The position numbers and the translations under genes were made by a program. Source: CBDFGS01 sp965247255 (GTDB taxonomy: Bacteria; Chloroflexota; Dehalococcoidia; Lucifugimonadales; CAUZJF01). From it: 64,000 bases of DNA. This document shows, piece after piece, positions 44,523 through 54,440 of this stretch (position 1 is its first letter; every line of letters starts with the position of its first letter). The stretch covers positions 434,001 through 498,000 of the forward strand of contig CBDFGS010000008.1 of assembly GCA_965247255.1 (NCBI GenBank). Direction: 5' to 3'. The notes beneath the pieces are model-generated. The model was not told the DNA's origin. It made no database searches and worked only from the letters and a program-made list of their open reading frames with translations.

Positions 44523-47500
44523 CTATGTGGCTGATCTGGGAAATGTGGGGTAAGAGATGTCACCGGACACGAACGCGCCACCCTCTTCTGGTCCGAGGAC
44601 ATCGGTGACGGCGATCTGTACTGCTTGGTGCTCTGAGATCCTCGGGCTTGATTCCTCCTGGGCCGGCTGGAGCCGGACTTCATCGAACACAAAGTCTTGC
44701 TCGGTCGGTAGAGCCGGCTTCGCGCGTTCTTTGGCCGACGCGGATCCAGATCCAGACTCTGTCACGGTCATCGCGCCGCCCAATGTCTCGCCACGGTACT
44801 CGGGCCGGTAGTAGGAGTAGACCTGGGAGACGACCTCTTTGGCACGCACGGGGTACTTGGCACGCGCCTGGAACTCGAATGAGACCGTCTCGGCGGGCAT
44901 CATGTCCTCGATGTAGAGGATCACCTTCCGACCAGCGATTTCGAACCGCTTGAGGTTATCGTTCTCCTCGACGAGCGCCGCGATCGTATCGCGCACCGGC
45001 TCGAACCCCGTAGGCACAGCCACGTCGAGGACGACCATGCCCGCCTCGATTGGAGTTGGAGGCGTGAACGTGACGGAGACAGAGACCGTGATGAGGTCGT
45101 CGACCTCCACGTGATCGGTGCCATAGTCGACGGCGATGTCGAACACGTCCTGAATCTCCGTCCTCCGCTCCGGGACGTTGTACCGGAGCACCGACTGCAG
45201 GACGGCGTCGCCCTTGCCCTCGGCCGTTACGACGATCACCTCGCCAAGAGGGACCTGCACCGTCTGAAGCACGTCGGCATTCTCGGGCGTGATGTGCACC
45301 TCCTTGCGCCAGGTGTCGCTCTCCAGAACGACGGTCATGTCGACGTTCGTCCGGACCTTCGTCGAGAAGGTGGTCAGGCCGTGTAGGCTGACGACGGTAT
45401 CCTGTGTCGAGCCGAAGCCGCCCAGAGCGTTCCGTTGGCCTGCCAGCCACTTGGTTGTACGGGAAGCGCTCACAAGGTCCTCGTGATGCAGCAGGGCGAG
45501 CAGCGCATAGCCCGTGGTCTCGATGGCCGCACTCTGGTTCCCGTGCCGGGCGGGCCCGTGGTCCGCGGGATACGGTTCGATGGGCAGTCCGCCGCCGCCC
45601 CAGTACAGCGCGCCGTTGTCGTCTACCTGGGCCATGGACATCAGCTTCTCGTAGGCTGCGTCCTTCTGGGCGCTGTCGGAGAGTTCCAGGGCATAGGTTG
45701 TTATCGCCATCGTGTAAGGGTCGTCGATCTCGTCTAACCGGCCTTCCAGGTAGCTGACGGCGCTCGCGGCGGAGCCCGTGTTGTCCGCCTCCAGTAGCGC
45801 GATGGCCACGTACGCCGTCAGCGCATCACGACCCTGCAGTCCGCCGAGCAGCTCCTGATGGTGCAGGAATCCCACGTTCTCGAAAGAGCCGTCACTGAGC
45901 TGGTGACTCTCTATCCAATCAGCCGCAGAGTCGATCACCTCTTGGTCGATGTACATCAGCGCCTTCGCCTCGGCGAACGTCTTTAGCACGAACGCAGTGA
46001 GCCACAGGCTCCCCTCGGCGTCGTTTTCGCCGAACGCAGAGAAGCTGCCGTCGTGCCTCCGGTAGGTGAGCTCCCGCTGGTAGCCGACCGTCATCAGATG
46101 CTCGGCCTTGGCCATTATCTCGGGCTTGAGCTGACCGGTATCCTTCAGGTATCGCGCGATGTACACGTTCGGCGCGAACAGGATCATGTTCTGCTCGCCG
46201 CACCCGTAGGGCATCTTGAGTAGCTGGTCGAGACCCTCGATGGTCTGGGTCAAGAAGCTCCCCGTCAGCGCGACGTAGGCCCGACCGGAGCCGTCGATGG
46301 CGTCGGACGGCAGGCTGGGGTGGAACTCGTGGCGATGGCCGTCGGAGATCACGTGATTGCCAACGATCTCGACCTCGACGCCCTCGGGCTCCACCAGCAT
46401 CTCCTTGATGACGGCGTCCGCGGCCTCGGTGCTTCGCGCGGTGATCTTGACGGGGTTGCGGCCGAGACCCCTGGGGCGAATCATGAACTCGGCCCCGCCG
46501 ATGTCGTTGGCGTCGATGATGGTTGACTTCAACGGCTCGTCGAGCAGGTCGAACCAGCCAGCCTCCTCGATCTCGACGAATATCTCCTGTTGGGTGTCCA
46601 GGTAGTTGAACAGCGCTACCTTGACGGGCAGCTCCTCGCCTCGAATCGCGGAGAAGGGCAGATCGACCGTCAGGAAGAACGGCTGGAACACCCGGAGCGA
46701 GCTCTCCCCCATACCGAGACCGTGCTCCTTCGAGATGCCTACGGCGCGGAGCATCCACGTCGTGATGCTGTCGGGCGCTTCGACCGGCACGGTGGCGGCG
46801 CCGTCATCGCCGGCATATATGTCCTGCCATATCCACGTCTCCGGGAAGAACTGGCGCACCCGCTTCACCTCCGCCAGGTCCTCCGGCGCGCTCTGGACGG
46901 GACTGGCTTCGGGGGCCGGAGCACCAATGCTGACTGGAGCAGGTGCAGGTGCAGCAGGTGCAGCAGCAATCATTTCCATTTCCACGGGCCGCGGCCGCTC
47001 GTGCTTCTCGCCCGACGGAACGTCCTTGTTCGTCAGTACGATCGTGCCGGCGTCTCGGAACGTCTCGTGTGCGCCGCGCGTCGTGATGGTGTTGATGCGG
47101 CGCGCCTCGTGGAGCTCCACCTGCGGCTCCATGTAGAGCTTCTCAAGCTCGTTGAAGACCTGCTGCAGGTTCAGGCGATTCTGGGCCAGGATGAAGACCG
47201 ACCTGTCCACGGCCACGAGACCGACCCGAGATTCGCCCTGCGTCTGGACGTTTATGTCGACCTCGGTGCCCGGCCGCACCTCCTCCTCGCTGAAACCCAC
47301 CTGCACCTCGTGCGGATAGGACGCCTCTACGCTGAAGGGAAGGTAGTCGGCGGCGATCTCGTTGTTCGGTAGTACCTGGTAGACGAGGATGCGCGAAGAT
47401 GGGGCCATGAGCTGCGTCGCGACGAGCTCGATGTCCGGGCCCGACGATACGTCGGAGAAGATGACGGTGCCCCTGGAGAGCACCTCATAGTAGAAGTTGC

Positions 47501-49046
47501 GCGCCTCCCGCGTCGAGTCGACCCTGAACAGCACGGTATCGCCCACGGCGATATCGCCCTCGGTCACCTGCTCAAGATGGATGAAGTTCCCCGAGGGCGA
47601 GTGGCCCGATTGAAGCGCAAGCGAGGTGTGCGCCTGGTCGGCGTTCGCTTCCAGTGTCAACGCGGCGGCTTCAGAGGGTGGCGTCGCCTTCGCGATGGCC
47701 TTGCCACCGGAGGTCCTGACCCGAATCGTCTCCGCACTGACCTGCTCGAACTCCCTGTCCATGTAGCTGATGTTGAGGGTCACGGCGGTGTCCACGGGTG
47801 AGCCGTCCGGCTCCTGGGCGACGACCAGGTACGACATCTCCAGGCCGGGCTTGAATACGCGGCTATCGGGTATCACCTTCAGCGTCACCGGCGTGGCCGC
47901 TACGGTCAAGAGCCTGCTGGTCTTCTCCTCGTATCCGGTGCCCCTCTCCCGGATGGTCACGTCGAGGGTGAGGTTCCCCTGGCCGCCGGCCTGCGGCACG
48001 CCTGCGACGTAGCCCACAGCAGGCAGCTCGAACGTCGTGTCGCCGTCGATGGGGCCGCTGAACCGCGCGAACTCCTCCCACCTCCCGACGTACCGCGAGG
48101 CCACGATCTCTACCTCGCCCACGACCGGCTTGCCGAAGGAGTACTCTCCGGAGACGGTGCCGCTGATCGGGTCGCCGGCCAGCAGCCAGTCGCGATCGGT
48201 CTCGACGGTGACCTCGTACTTCGGCAGAACGTACTCCTCGACACGCACGTCGAGCTGCGTCTTCTGATCGCCCGCGAGGGCCGTGAGCTTCCAGACGCCC
48301 AGGTTCGGCTCCGTCGACAGCGGAAGGTCGACCGTCACCATGCCGTAGTCGTCAGTCGCGACCTCCTTCCTGAAGACCTTGATGCCCTTGGCGTCCTGCA
48401 CCTCGATCGTAGCGGCAGACTGCCAGGGCTTCAGCAGGGCGTCCAACGTCATCAGCCGGATATGGACTGTCTGGCCCGGCTTGTATATCGGCTTGTCGGT
48501 CTCCACGAACAGCAGCACGCCATCCTCGACGTCGACGGACGCCCTGCGGGTCTCCGAGACCTCCTCCACCTCGACTTCGATCTCGTACCTGCCCCGTTCG
48601 AGCTGCGGGACCGGGAGCTCGATGTTGGCTGCCCCGGCCACCTTTGCGTCGACGGTGAGCACCGAGGTACCCGCGTCTAGCAGGGTCAGCCGCACGTTGC
48701 CCGACACGGGCCGGTCCCCGTTGAAGAGCGATACGGAGACCCGCTCCGAGTAGCCTGTCCGAAGGGTTCGCGGAACGACGGCGATGAAGCTGTCCGCCGC
48801 GAGACCCGGAACAGTCACCACCCGCCTGGGTGTCGGCGTGGGGGTCGCAGTACCCACAGGTCCCCTGTTCGGGTCCGCCGTTTCCTCCGGCGATCGTCTG
48901 GACGCCGGCGTAGGTTCGGGTGTCGATGTCGCTTCCTGCGTCCCCGGCCCTACAGGAGGCGGGTCCGTCGTCGCATCGTCCCTGTCACAGGACATGAGCG
49001 CGATCAGCAGGACCGTGATGGTTAAGAATGTCGAGAGATGCTTCAT
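44523..49046 (-). CDS. Alpha-2-macroglobulin family lipoprotein, full-length copy 2
   Basis: The 1507-residue protein has a lipobox signal (ITVLLIALMSCDRD) and a Pro/Thr-rich linker. The MG domains follow (macroglobulin-type beta sandwiches with KPIYKPGQTVHIRLMTLDAL near residue 195). A bait-like region rich in Ala/Pro (AAAPAAPAPAPVSIGAPAPE, about residue 690) precedes the thioester CGEQ in MPYGCGEQNM (about residue 950), then the thioester domain and C-terminal receptor-like domain. Such proteins trap invading proteases at the cell surface. They are often paired with PBP1C, which is absent here. The final 80 residues (ESGSGSASAKERAKP to the end) are absent from copy 1. Colinear with 1-3629 on the other strand. 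Confidence 0.95.
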   Translation of the reverse strand: MKHLSTFLTITVLLIALMSCDRDDATTDPPPVGPGTQEATSTPEPTPASRRSPEETADPNRGPVGTATPTPTPRRVVTVPGLAADSFIAVVPRTLRTGYSERVSVSLFNGDRPVSGNVRLTLLDAGTSVLTVDAKVAGAANIELPVPQLERGRYEIEVEVEEVSETRRASVDVEDGVLLFVETDKPIYKPGQTVHIRLMTLDALLKPWQSAATIEVQDAKGIKVFRKEVATDDYGMVTVDLPLSTEPNLGVWKLTALAGDQKTQLDVRVEEYVLPKYEVTVETDRDWLLAGDPISGTVSGEYSFGKPVVGEVEIVASRYVGRWEEFARFSGPIDGDTTFELPAVGYVAGVPQAGGQGNLTLDVTIRERGTGYEEKTSRLLTVAATPVTLKVIPDSRVFKPGLEMSYLVVAQEPDGSPVDTAVTLNISYMDREFEQVSAETIRVRTSGGKAIAKATPPSEAAALTLEANADQAHTSLALQSGHSPSGNFIHLEQVTEGDIAVGDTVLFRVDSTREARNFYYEVLSRGTVIFSDVSSGPDIELVATQLMAPSSRILVYQVLPNNEIAADYLPFSVEASYPHEVQVGFSEEEVRPGTEVDINVQTQGESRVGLVAVDRSVFILAQNRLNLQQVFNELEKLYMEPQVELHEARRINTITTRGAHETFRDAGTIVLTNKDVPSGEKHERPRPVEMEMIAAAPAAPAPAPVSIGAPAPEASPVQSAPEDLAEVKRVRQFFPETWIWQDIYAGDDGAATVPVEAPDSITTWMLRAVGISKEHGLGMGESSLRVFQPFFLTVDLPFSAIRGEELPVKVALFNYLDTQQEIFVEIEEAGWFDLLDEPLKSTIIDANDIGGAEFMIRPRGLGRNPVKITARSTEAADAVIKEMLVEPEGVEVEIVGNHVISDGHRHEFHPSLPSDAIDGSGRAYVALTGSFLTQTIEGLDQLLKMPYGCGEQNMILFAPNVYIARYLKDTGQLKPEIMAKAEHLMTVGYQRELTYRRHDGSFSAFGENDAEGSLWLTAFVLKTFAEAKALMYIDQEVIDSAADWIESHQLSDGSFENVGFLHHQELLGGLQGRDALTAYVAIALLEADNTGSAASAVSYLEGRLDEIDDPYTMAITTYALELSDSAQKDAAYEKLMSMAQVDDNGALYWGGGGLPIEPYPADHGPARHGNQSAAIETTGYALLALLHHEDLVSASRTTKWLAGQRNALGGFGSTQDTVVSLHGLTTFSTKVRTNVDMTVVLESDTWRKEVHITPENADVLQTVQVPLGEVIVVTAEGKGDAVLQSVLRYNVPERRTEIQDVFDIAVDYGTDHVEVDDLITVSVSVTFTPPTPIEAGMVVLDVAVPTGFEPVRDTIAALVEENDNLKRFEIAGRKVILYIEDMMPAETVSFEFQARAKYPVRAKEVVSQVYSYYRPEYRGETLGGAMTVTESGSGSASAKERAKPALPTEQDFVFDEVRLQPAQEESSPRISEHQAVQIAVTDVLGPEEGGAFVSGDISYPTFPRSAT

Positions 49047-49244
49047 CTCACCTAGACTCCTTGACTTCGATTCCGCAAATACCGTTGGTTAGTGTGTAGA
49101 CGTATATGAGCGAGGAAAGGTTCCACAGACACCTGAGCGCTTATCCCCCACTCAAACAGCGACTGGGACGCCCCGTCCCCGTGCACGATATTGCGCGCCT
49201 GGCCAGCATCAGGCCGTCGTCGCCGTCACCGAAGGACGCCGGGC
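49047..49244. other. Promoter region of alpha-2-macroglobulin copy 2 / 3' flank of LRR gene
   Basis: Intergenic. The divergent sequence just upstream of the start at 49046 is AT-richer (GCAAATACCGTTGGTTAGTG). No clear promoter or terminator could be assigned. Confidence 0.4.
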
Positions 49245-52238
49245 CTATCTCCCCTTACGCCATGCCCTAGCCAGGAGAGTGGCTCCGGCGCCTACCCCAA
49301 CCAATATGGCCAAGATCACCCGCCATGGGAATCCTCCACCAGTGCCTTCTGCGACGGTGGCGGTAGGCTCGGGCGCTGCCTCCGTCTCGCCCTGGCCTGA
49401 ATCCGACCAGGGACCGGCTCCCTCAGCGTTGACGGCCCGCACCTGGACCTCGTAAGTGGTCCCCACTCTCAAATCCTTCAAGGTCATGGATGTGCCAGTG
49501 CCGTCGTATCCAGCATCCCGGAGCTCCCCGGAGGCATCCCGGTATTGCACGTCGTAGTCGGTGATCTCTGGGCCCTGGTTATCGGGCGCTGTCCAGCTAA
49601 CCGTCAGCTCGGTCTGGCCGGTGCGTCTCACTTTCGGAGCCTCAGGTTGAGAGGGCGGTTCATCAACGTCCACCTGTGCTCGCAGGACGAGCGGACCGCC
49701 CACGGCGATCTGGAGGCCTGAGAAGTCCGCGGGCAGTGACGGCGCTGCGCCCAGGCTCACCTCCACCGGGGCGGTCCTCCCCGTCGTCGGGGCGACGGTG
49801 ATCGGGTCGCTCGTCGTGCTGCCCGCCGGGACCGTGACCGAACTGACCCCGACCGGCAGCGTGCCGCCCTCCACCGTCAGGCCGGTTGTCATTGCAAAAG
49901 GTGCACCCTCGGCGACTTTCACCACAAACGTGTCCGGGCCGGTTTGCTCCAACTTCATGGTCAACACAAAAGGACTGCCGGGGTTGTCGCGCAAGTCCAA
50001 CACCTCCAGACCGGAGAGGCCGTCGAACACGCCGTTAGGCAGCGTCCTCAGCTGGTTGTAGCGCAACTCCAGCAGCCCCAGACTGGAGAGGCCGTCGAAC
50101 ACGCCGCCGGGCAGCGTCCTCAGCTGGTTGTCGCCCAAGTCCAACCACCCCAGACCGGACAGGCCGTCGAATACGCCGGCGGGCAGCGTGCTCAGCTGGT
50201 TGCCGCCCAAGTCCAATTCCTGCAGTCTGGAGAGACCGTCGAACATTCCATCGGGCAGCGTGCTCAGATAGTTGGCGCCCAAAGACATCTCTTGCAAACT
50301 GGAGAGGCCGTCGAACACACCATCGGGCAGCGTGCTCAGCTGGTTGAGCACCAAGTCCAGCTCTCGCAGACTTAAGAGGCCGTCGAACATGCCGTCGGAC
50401 AGCGTGCTAAGCTTGTTGCCGCTCAAGGACAGCACCTGCAGACTTGAGAGGCCGTCGAACACGTCGTCGGGCAGCGTGCTCAGAGGGTTGTTGTCCAAGT
50501 CCAACTCTCGCAGACTGGAGAGGCCGTCGAACATGCCGTCGGACAGCGTGCTAAGCTTGTTGCCGCTCAAGGACAGCACCTGCAGACTTGAGAGGCCGTC
50601 GAAATCGCCCGCCTGCAAGGCGGTTATGCTCTGAGACTTAACCTCCAGTATGGTGATTCCTTCAAGATTGGTGCTCGTAACCAGCGCGCAGTCGCTGACA
50701 TCGGGGAGCTCAGCGTGGATCGTGGTCTGAACCTGCTGGGTGCGGCTGCAGATCGAAGCCAAGTTATGACCGATGGCGACCTGGAGGCCTGAGAAGTCCG
50801 CGGGCAGTGACGGCGCTGTGCCCAGGCTCACCTCCACCGGGGCGGTCCTCCCCGTCGTCGGGGTGACGGTGATCGGGTCGCTCGTCGTGCTGCCCGCCGG
50901 GACCGTGACCGAAGTGACACCGACCGGCAGCGTGCCGCCCTCCACCGTCAGGCCGGTGGTCACAGCGAAAGGTGCACCCTCGGCGACTTTCACCACAAAC
51001 GTGTCCGGGCCGGTTTGCTCCAGCTCCATTATCAACAAGAAAGGACTGCCGGGGTTGCCGCCCAAAGACAGCACCTGCAGACTGGAGAGGCCGTCGAACA
51101 CGCCGTCGGGCAACGTGCTCAGATGGTTGTGGCTCAAGTGCAGCTCTTGCAGACTGGAGAGGCCATCGGACATGCCGTCGGGCAGTGTGCTCAGTTGGTT
51201 GTTGCTCAAGTGCAGCTCTTGCAGGCTGGAGAGGCCGTCGAACACGCTATCGGGCATCCCGCCCAGCCGGTTGCTGCTCAAGTCCAGCACCTGCAGATTG
51301 GAGAGACCGTCGAACACGCCGTCGGCCAGCGTGTTCAGCCGGTTACCGCCCAAGTCCAGCACCTGCAGATTGGAGAGACCGTCGAACACGCCGTCGGGCA
51401 GCGTGCTCAACTGGTTGCCGCGCAGGTCCAGCACCTGCAGATTGGAGAGACCGTGGAACACGCCGTCGGCCAGCGTGTTCAGAGAGTTGTGACCCAAGTC
51501 CAGCACCTGCAGATTGGAGAGACCATCGAACACGCCGTCGGGCAGCGTGCTCAGAGAGTTGAGCATCAAGTCCAGCTCTTGCAGACTGGAGAGGTCGTCG
51601 AACACGCCGTCGGCCAGCGTGTTCAGGTGGGTGCCGACCAGGTGCAGCACCTGCAGATTGGAGAGACCGTCGAACACGCCGTCGGGCAGCGTGCTCAGAA
51701 CGTTGTTGAACGACAAGTTCAGCACCTGCAGACTAGAGAGGCCGTTGAACACGCCGTCGGCCAGGCTCAGCTGCAGGTTGCCGCCCAAGTTCAGCACCTG
51801 CAAACTGGAGAGGCCGTCGAACACGCCATCGGGCAGCGTGCTCACCTGGTTGTTGCCCAAGTCCAGCATCTGCAGACTGGAGAGGCCGTCAAAATCGCCC
51901 GCCTGCAAGGTGGTTATGCTCTGAGACCCAAGATTCAGCATGGTGATTCCTGCAAGATTGGTGCTCGTAACCAGCGCGCAGTCGCTGACATCGGGGAGCT
52001 CGGCGAGGATCGCGGTCTTAACCTGCTGGGTGCGGCTGCAGATCGAAACCGAGTTCTGCGCGATGGCGGGCTCTGTCCCAGCGAACAGGATGCCAAGCGC
52101 CACCGTTGCCACCAGGGCGAAGGCGCTCAGGGTAGAAATCGCAGAGGGTCGCCGTCGCGTGGATAGACGCACCGCCCTGGAGTGAAGGCTTAGCCAACCG
52201 CAGTGTAGTCGTTGCACCGGAAACCCCGCGAGAGTCAT
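49245..52238 (-). CDS. Leucine-rich repeat surface protein with Fn3 domain and C-terminal anchor
   Basis: The 997-residue protein has a long signal sequence (LSAFALVATVALGILFAGTE, cleavage near AIAQN). Two similar halves follow. Each starts CSRTQQVxTxIxAELPDVSD, then carries LRR units of 24 residues of the form LSTLPDGVFDGLSSLQVLDL: 12 in the first half, 9 in the second. Each closes with a 90-residue beta domain (LEQTGPDTFVVKVAEGAPFA, then VTVPAGSTTSDPITV). Near the C-terminus are one fibronectin type III domain (EAPKVRRTGQTELTVSWTAP) and a membrane segment with a basic tail (WRVILAILVGVGAG). It is a probable adhesin or host-interaction protein. The 72-bp DNA repeats make copy-number changes easy. 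Confidence 0.92.
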   Translation of the reverse strand: MTLAGFPVQRLHCGWLSLHSRAVRLSTRRRPSAISTLSAFALVATVALGILFAGTEPAIAQNSVSICSRTQQVKTAILAELPDVSDCALVTSTNLAGITMLNLGSQSITTLQAGDFDGLSSLQMLDLGNNQVSTLPDGVFDGLSSLQVLNLGGNLQLSLADGVFNGLSSLQVLNLSFNNVLSTLPDGVFDGLSNLQVLHLVGTHLNTLADGVFDDLSSLQELDLMLNSLSTLPDGVFDGLSNLQVLDLGHNSLNTLADGVFHGLSNLQVLDLRGNQLSTLPDGVFDGLSNLQVLDLGGNRLNTLADGVFDGLSNLQVLDLSSNRLGGMPDSVFDGLSSLQELHLSNNQLSTLPDGMSDGLSSLQELHLSHNHLSTLPDGVFDGLSSLQVLSLGGNPGSPFLLIMELEQTGPDTFVVKVAEGAPFAVTTGLTVEGGTLPVGVTSVTVPAGSTTSDPITVTPTTGRTAPVEVSLGTAPSLPADFSGLQVAIGHNLASICSRTQQVQTTIHAELPDVSDCALVTSTNLEGITILEVKSQSITALQAGDFDGLSSLQVLSLSGNKLSTLSDGMFDGLSSLRELDLDNNPLSTLPDDVFDGLSSLQVLSLSGNKLSTLSDGMFDGLLSLRELDLVLNQLSTLPDGVFDGLSSLQEMSLGANYLSTLPDGMFDGLSRLQELDLGGNQLSTLPAGVFDGLSGLGWLDLGDNQLRTLPGGVFDGLSSLGLLELRYNQLRTLPNGVFDGLSGLEVLDLRDNPGSPFVLTMKLEQTGPDTFVVKVAEGAPFAMTTGLTVEGGTLPVGVSSVTVPAGSTTSDPITVAPTTGRTAPVEVSLGAAPSLPADFSGLQIAVGGPLVLRAQVDVDEPPSQPEAPKVRRTGQTELTVSWTAPDNQGPEITDYDVQYRDASGELRDAGYDGTGTSMTLKDLRVGTTYEVQVRAVNAEGAGPWSDSGQGETEAAPEPTATVAEGTGGGFPWRVILAILVGVGAGATLLARAWRKGR

Positions 52239-52458
52239 GTGACCAGTCTTCCTAACCGTTGCCCCCCGACGGCCGACCTAGTGGAGGGAGACCTGACGTC
52301 AGAGCACCAACAAATCGCCGTCGCCATTTTCGGGAGCGTCCGCATTCTCGGCAGTGTTGGTGGAGTTTATGGACTGCCAAACAGCCTGCAAGCAGACGCC
52401 CTCAAGCTGCCAAATGCGCCAGTCCAGGGCATGAGAGCGCAGGACGCCGACCGCAAGG
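52239..52458. other. Intergenic region upstream of the LRR gene
   Basis: No gene is recognised. It holds the LRR promoter region on the minus strand and unidentified sequence next to the ABC scrap. Confidence 0.35.
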
Positions 52459-52578
52459 GGCGAGGACTTCCCCGCCGCGGAGCGCCAGATAGACGCCATC
52501 CAGGACACGCCGCTCGCCAAAGCTCTGGATCAGCCCCCTTCCTTTAACGGCGGGCTCCACTGTCGATGTGTCGGTCAT
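52459..52578 (-). pseudogene. N-terminal scrap of a LolD/MacB-type ATPase gene
   Basis: Forty residues (MTDTSTVEPAVKGRGLIQSF, then GERRVLDGVYLALRGGEVLA) match the start of the ATPase at 8985 (MTSAATMEPALTGRGLTQSF) residue by residue, then all similarity stops before Walker A. It is clearly derived from a paralogue of that operon. Confidence 0.8.
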
Positions 52579-52637
52579 TTCAGACTGACCTCCGATTTTT
52601 TTCTTTAGAGTCTGTTCAACTGTCATCGGCAGCGAGT

Positions 52638-52951
52638 AAGCATTAGCGGTACGACGACAACTGCGTGATTATGGAACCTCCCCGTCACACCATCTTTATC
52701 ATAAAACGTCGATGCGCCAGCCGCGGTTTTGCCGCAGCTGGCGCACCTTACCCAACGCTGTAATCCGAGCTACCCAAAGGGTCGTTTAGGGGTCAGTCAA
52801 TGGAAGTGAGTTTGCGTTCCCCCTTGGTTTTCAGGTATCCGTGCAAATGCTCTCCAGTAGCAGCATCGATTATTGCGATGATGTCGGTATTCTGAGGACA
52901 CTGCAAGCTGAACCCTTCCGGAGGTGGCGGGCCACATGGAAGCTCAATCGG
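52638..52951. repeat. Direct repeat B (partner at 39935-40295)
   Basis: It contains a decayed lipoprotein start (minus-strand NHAVVVPLML against NHAVVVGLLVL), a strong hairpin and the 3' part of the small gene, here read as 52793-52987. The hairpin GCGCCAGCCGCGG/GCCGCAGCTGGCGC (about 52713-52744, loop TTTT) is stronger than in copy A. Confidence 0.85.
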
Positions 52952-53070
52952 TGTGGATGCTTGTATCAGCTCCTCGGCAACCCTCAAGTCAGGAGCGCCA
53001 GATAGCTAGCTGGAAGTCCCGGTGTCGCCGACTTCTACTGCACCCAGTCCTACTGCCCACGAGTACCGCA

Positions 53071-53889
53071 GTTTTTTGTTTCGATTGGATAACTGATAAC
53101 CTTGCCCAGGAAGTTCTCCGGGGTATGCGGGAGGCGGCCTCCAGAGGCTTCTGGGTCGCCAGCAGGACGCCCTACGGCTACAATCGGGTCATGGTGCAGG
53201 ACGGTCCCAAGAAGCGCCCCACCCTGGAGCCCGACCCGACAACCACACCCATCCTCAAGCGCATCTTCGATATGGCCGAAGCAGGCAGGGGGATGACTGA
53301 CATCACTCGCACCCTCAACGACGAGGGCATCGCCAGCCCCGCAGGAAAGCTCTGGGGCAAGACCAGCGTCCACGCCGTCCTCAAGAACGAGGTCTACACT
53401 GGCGCTCTGGTCTGGGGCGCGAAAGCAAAGGACAATGCCGAGCCGGTGCGCGTAGACAAAGCGTTCCCAGGCATCATCTCCAAGGCCCAGTTCCGCCGCG
53501 TCAACAAGCTGATGCGCTCCCGCGCACCCAAGGTCAGCCACCCCCGAAGGGTGGGAAGCTCCTACCTGCTCAGCGGACTGGTCAAGTGCAAGACCTGCAA
53601 CAGGGCGCTCTCAGGCCAGGACTCCAAGAGCGGCCAGTTCTCCTACTACGTCTGCCAGTCGATCATGAAGCGCGGCAGCGGCGCCTGCGATTCCCCCAGG
53701 CTCAACGCCCGGAACTTCGAGGAGCTGGTCGTGGGGAAGATTCGCTCCAACATCCTCACCGAGAGCAGCATCCGCGCCCTGGTGAAGGTGGTGGACGAGG
53801 AGATGGATGGCGTGGCCAGCGAGCAGCGCAAGAGGCTTGAGACCATCGACTCGGAGCTTGCCGACGTAAGGCGCAGGTTGGACCGGCTC
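53071..53889 (+). pseudogene. Large serine recombinase, both ends lost
   Basis: The frame shows the C-terminal three quarters of a resolvase/integrase: linker helix NLAQEVLRGMREAASRGFWV, a Recombinase domain (SRTPYGYNRV, then GMTDITRTLNDEGIASPAGK and KTSVHAVLKNEVYTGALVWG), a zinc ribbon (LVKCKTCNRALSGQ and YYVCQSIMKRGSGACDSPRL) and a coiled coil. The catalytic Ser domain is missing before about 53086. The coiled coil breaks off at about 53887, where reversed DUF1801 coding sequence starts. Confidence 0.82.
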
Positions 53890-54099
53890 TCTGTCCTTCC
53901 AGTCCACTCTGATGTTGCTACCGCCCTTGGCGAGATAGCTGGGCTCTCCCCACTTCAGGGTCTCCTCTAGCATATCGACACCCTCTGTTTCCGAGGCTGT
54001 GTCTAAGACCAGCTGCCGGAGACGCATCATCTTCTTGCGGTTGGACTCTTGGTATTTGTCGAATATTCGTGCGACGGCAGGGTTCTCTACCTTGGACAT
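53890..54099 (-). pseudogene. DUF1801-like protein, N-terminal half
   Basis: The minus strand reads MSKVENPAVARIFDKYQESN, then KKMMRLRQLVLDTASETEGV and LEETLKWGEPSYLAKGG, a clear DUF1801/YdhG-like pattern. It ends after NIRVDWKDREP at the junction with the recombinase coiled coil. The missing half is not found in the window. Confidence 0.75.
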
Positions 54100-54440
54100 G
54101 TCTATTCTAGCTATCTCCTACGTAAGCTCTAGGGGTCGCATCGTTATTATAGCAATGTCAGCAGCTCATATCTTCCGGGCACGGCCCGACTCGCAGTTGA
54201 TGTGCGGCTCGCGGGGTAGTGTGTCCCTGCGGGGGAGGCGGTGGTGGAACCAGCAATGTGTAGTGGCTGCTCCATTGCTGATGGTGGGGGGATCTAAGTT
54301 CAAGAGATGTCAAAACCCACCCCAGAGTCACCGTAACCGGGCCGCGAGCACGTTACCCATGATCGAACCGGCGAGTCCGGTCCCCCTTACACTGGAATCG
54401 CCAAGTCCAAACGGACCAGTTGTCTTGCTCGGCCGGTTTA
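54100..54440. other. Non-coding stretch
   Basis: No gene, hairpin or repeat could be supported. The sequence lies between the DUF1801 remnant and the end of the YbaY-type lipoprotein gene. Confidence 0.4.

Noticed and set aside
49900..51900. CRISPR-like regular spacing of near-identical units
   Set aside because: The units are 72 bp, in frame, and encode LRRs; there are no unique spacers and no cas genes.
51015..52166. 383-codon plus-strand open frame with regular repeats opposite the LRR gene
   Set aside because: The periodicity is that of the 72-bp LRR repeats read backwards; the minus-strand protein is the coherent one.
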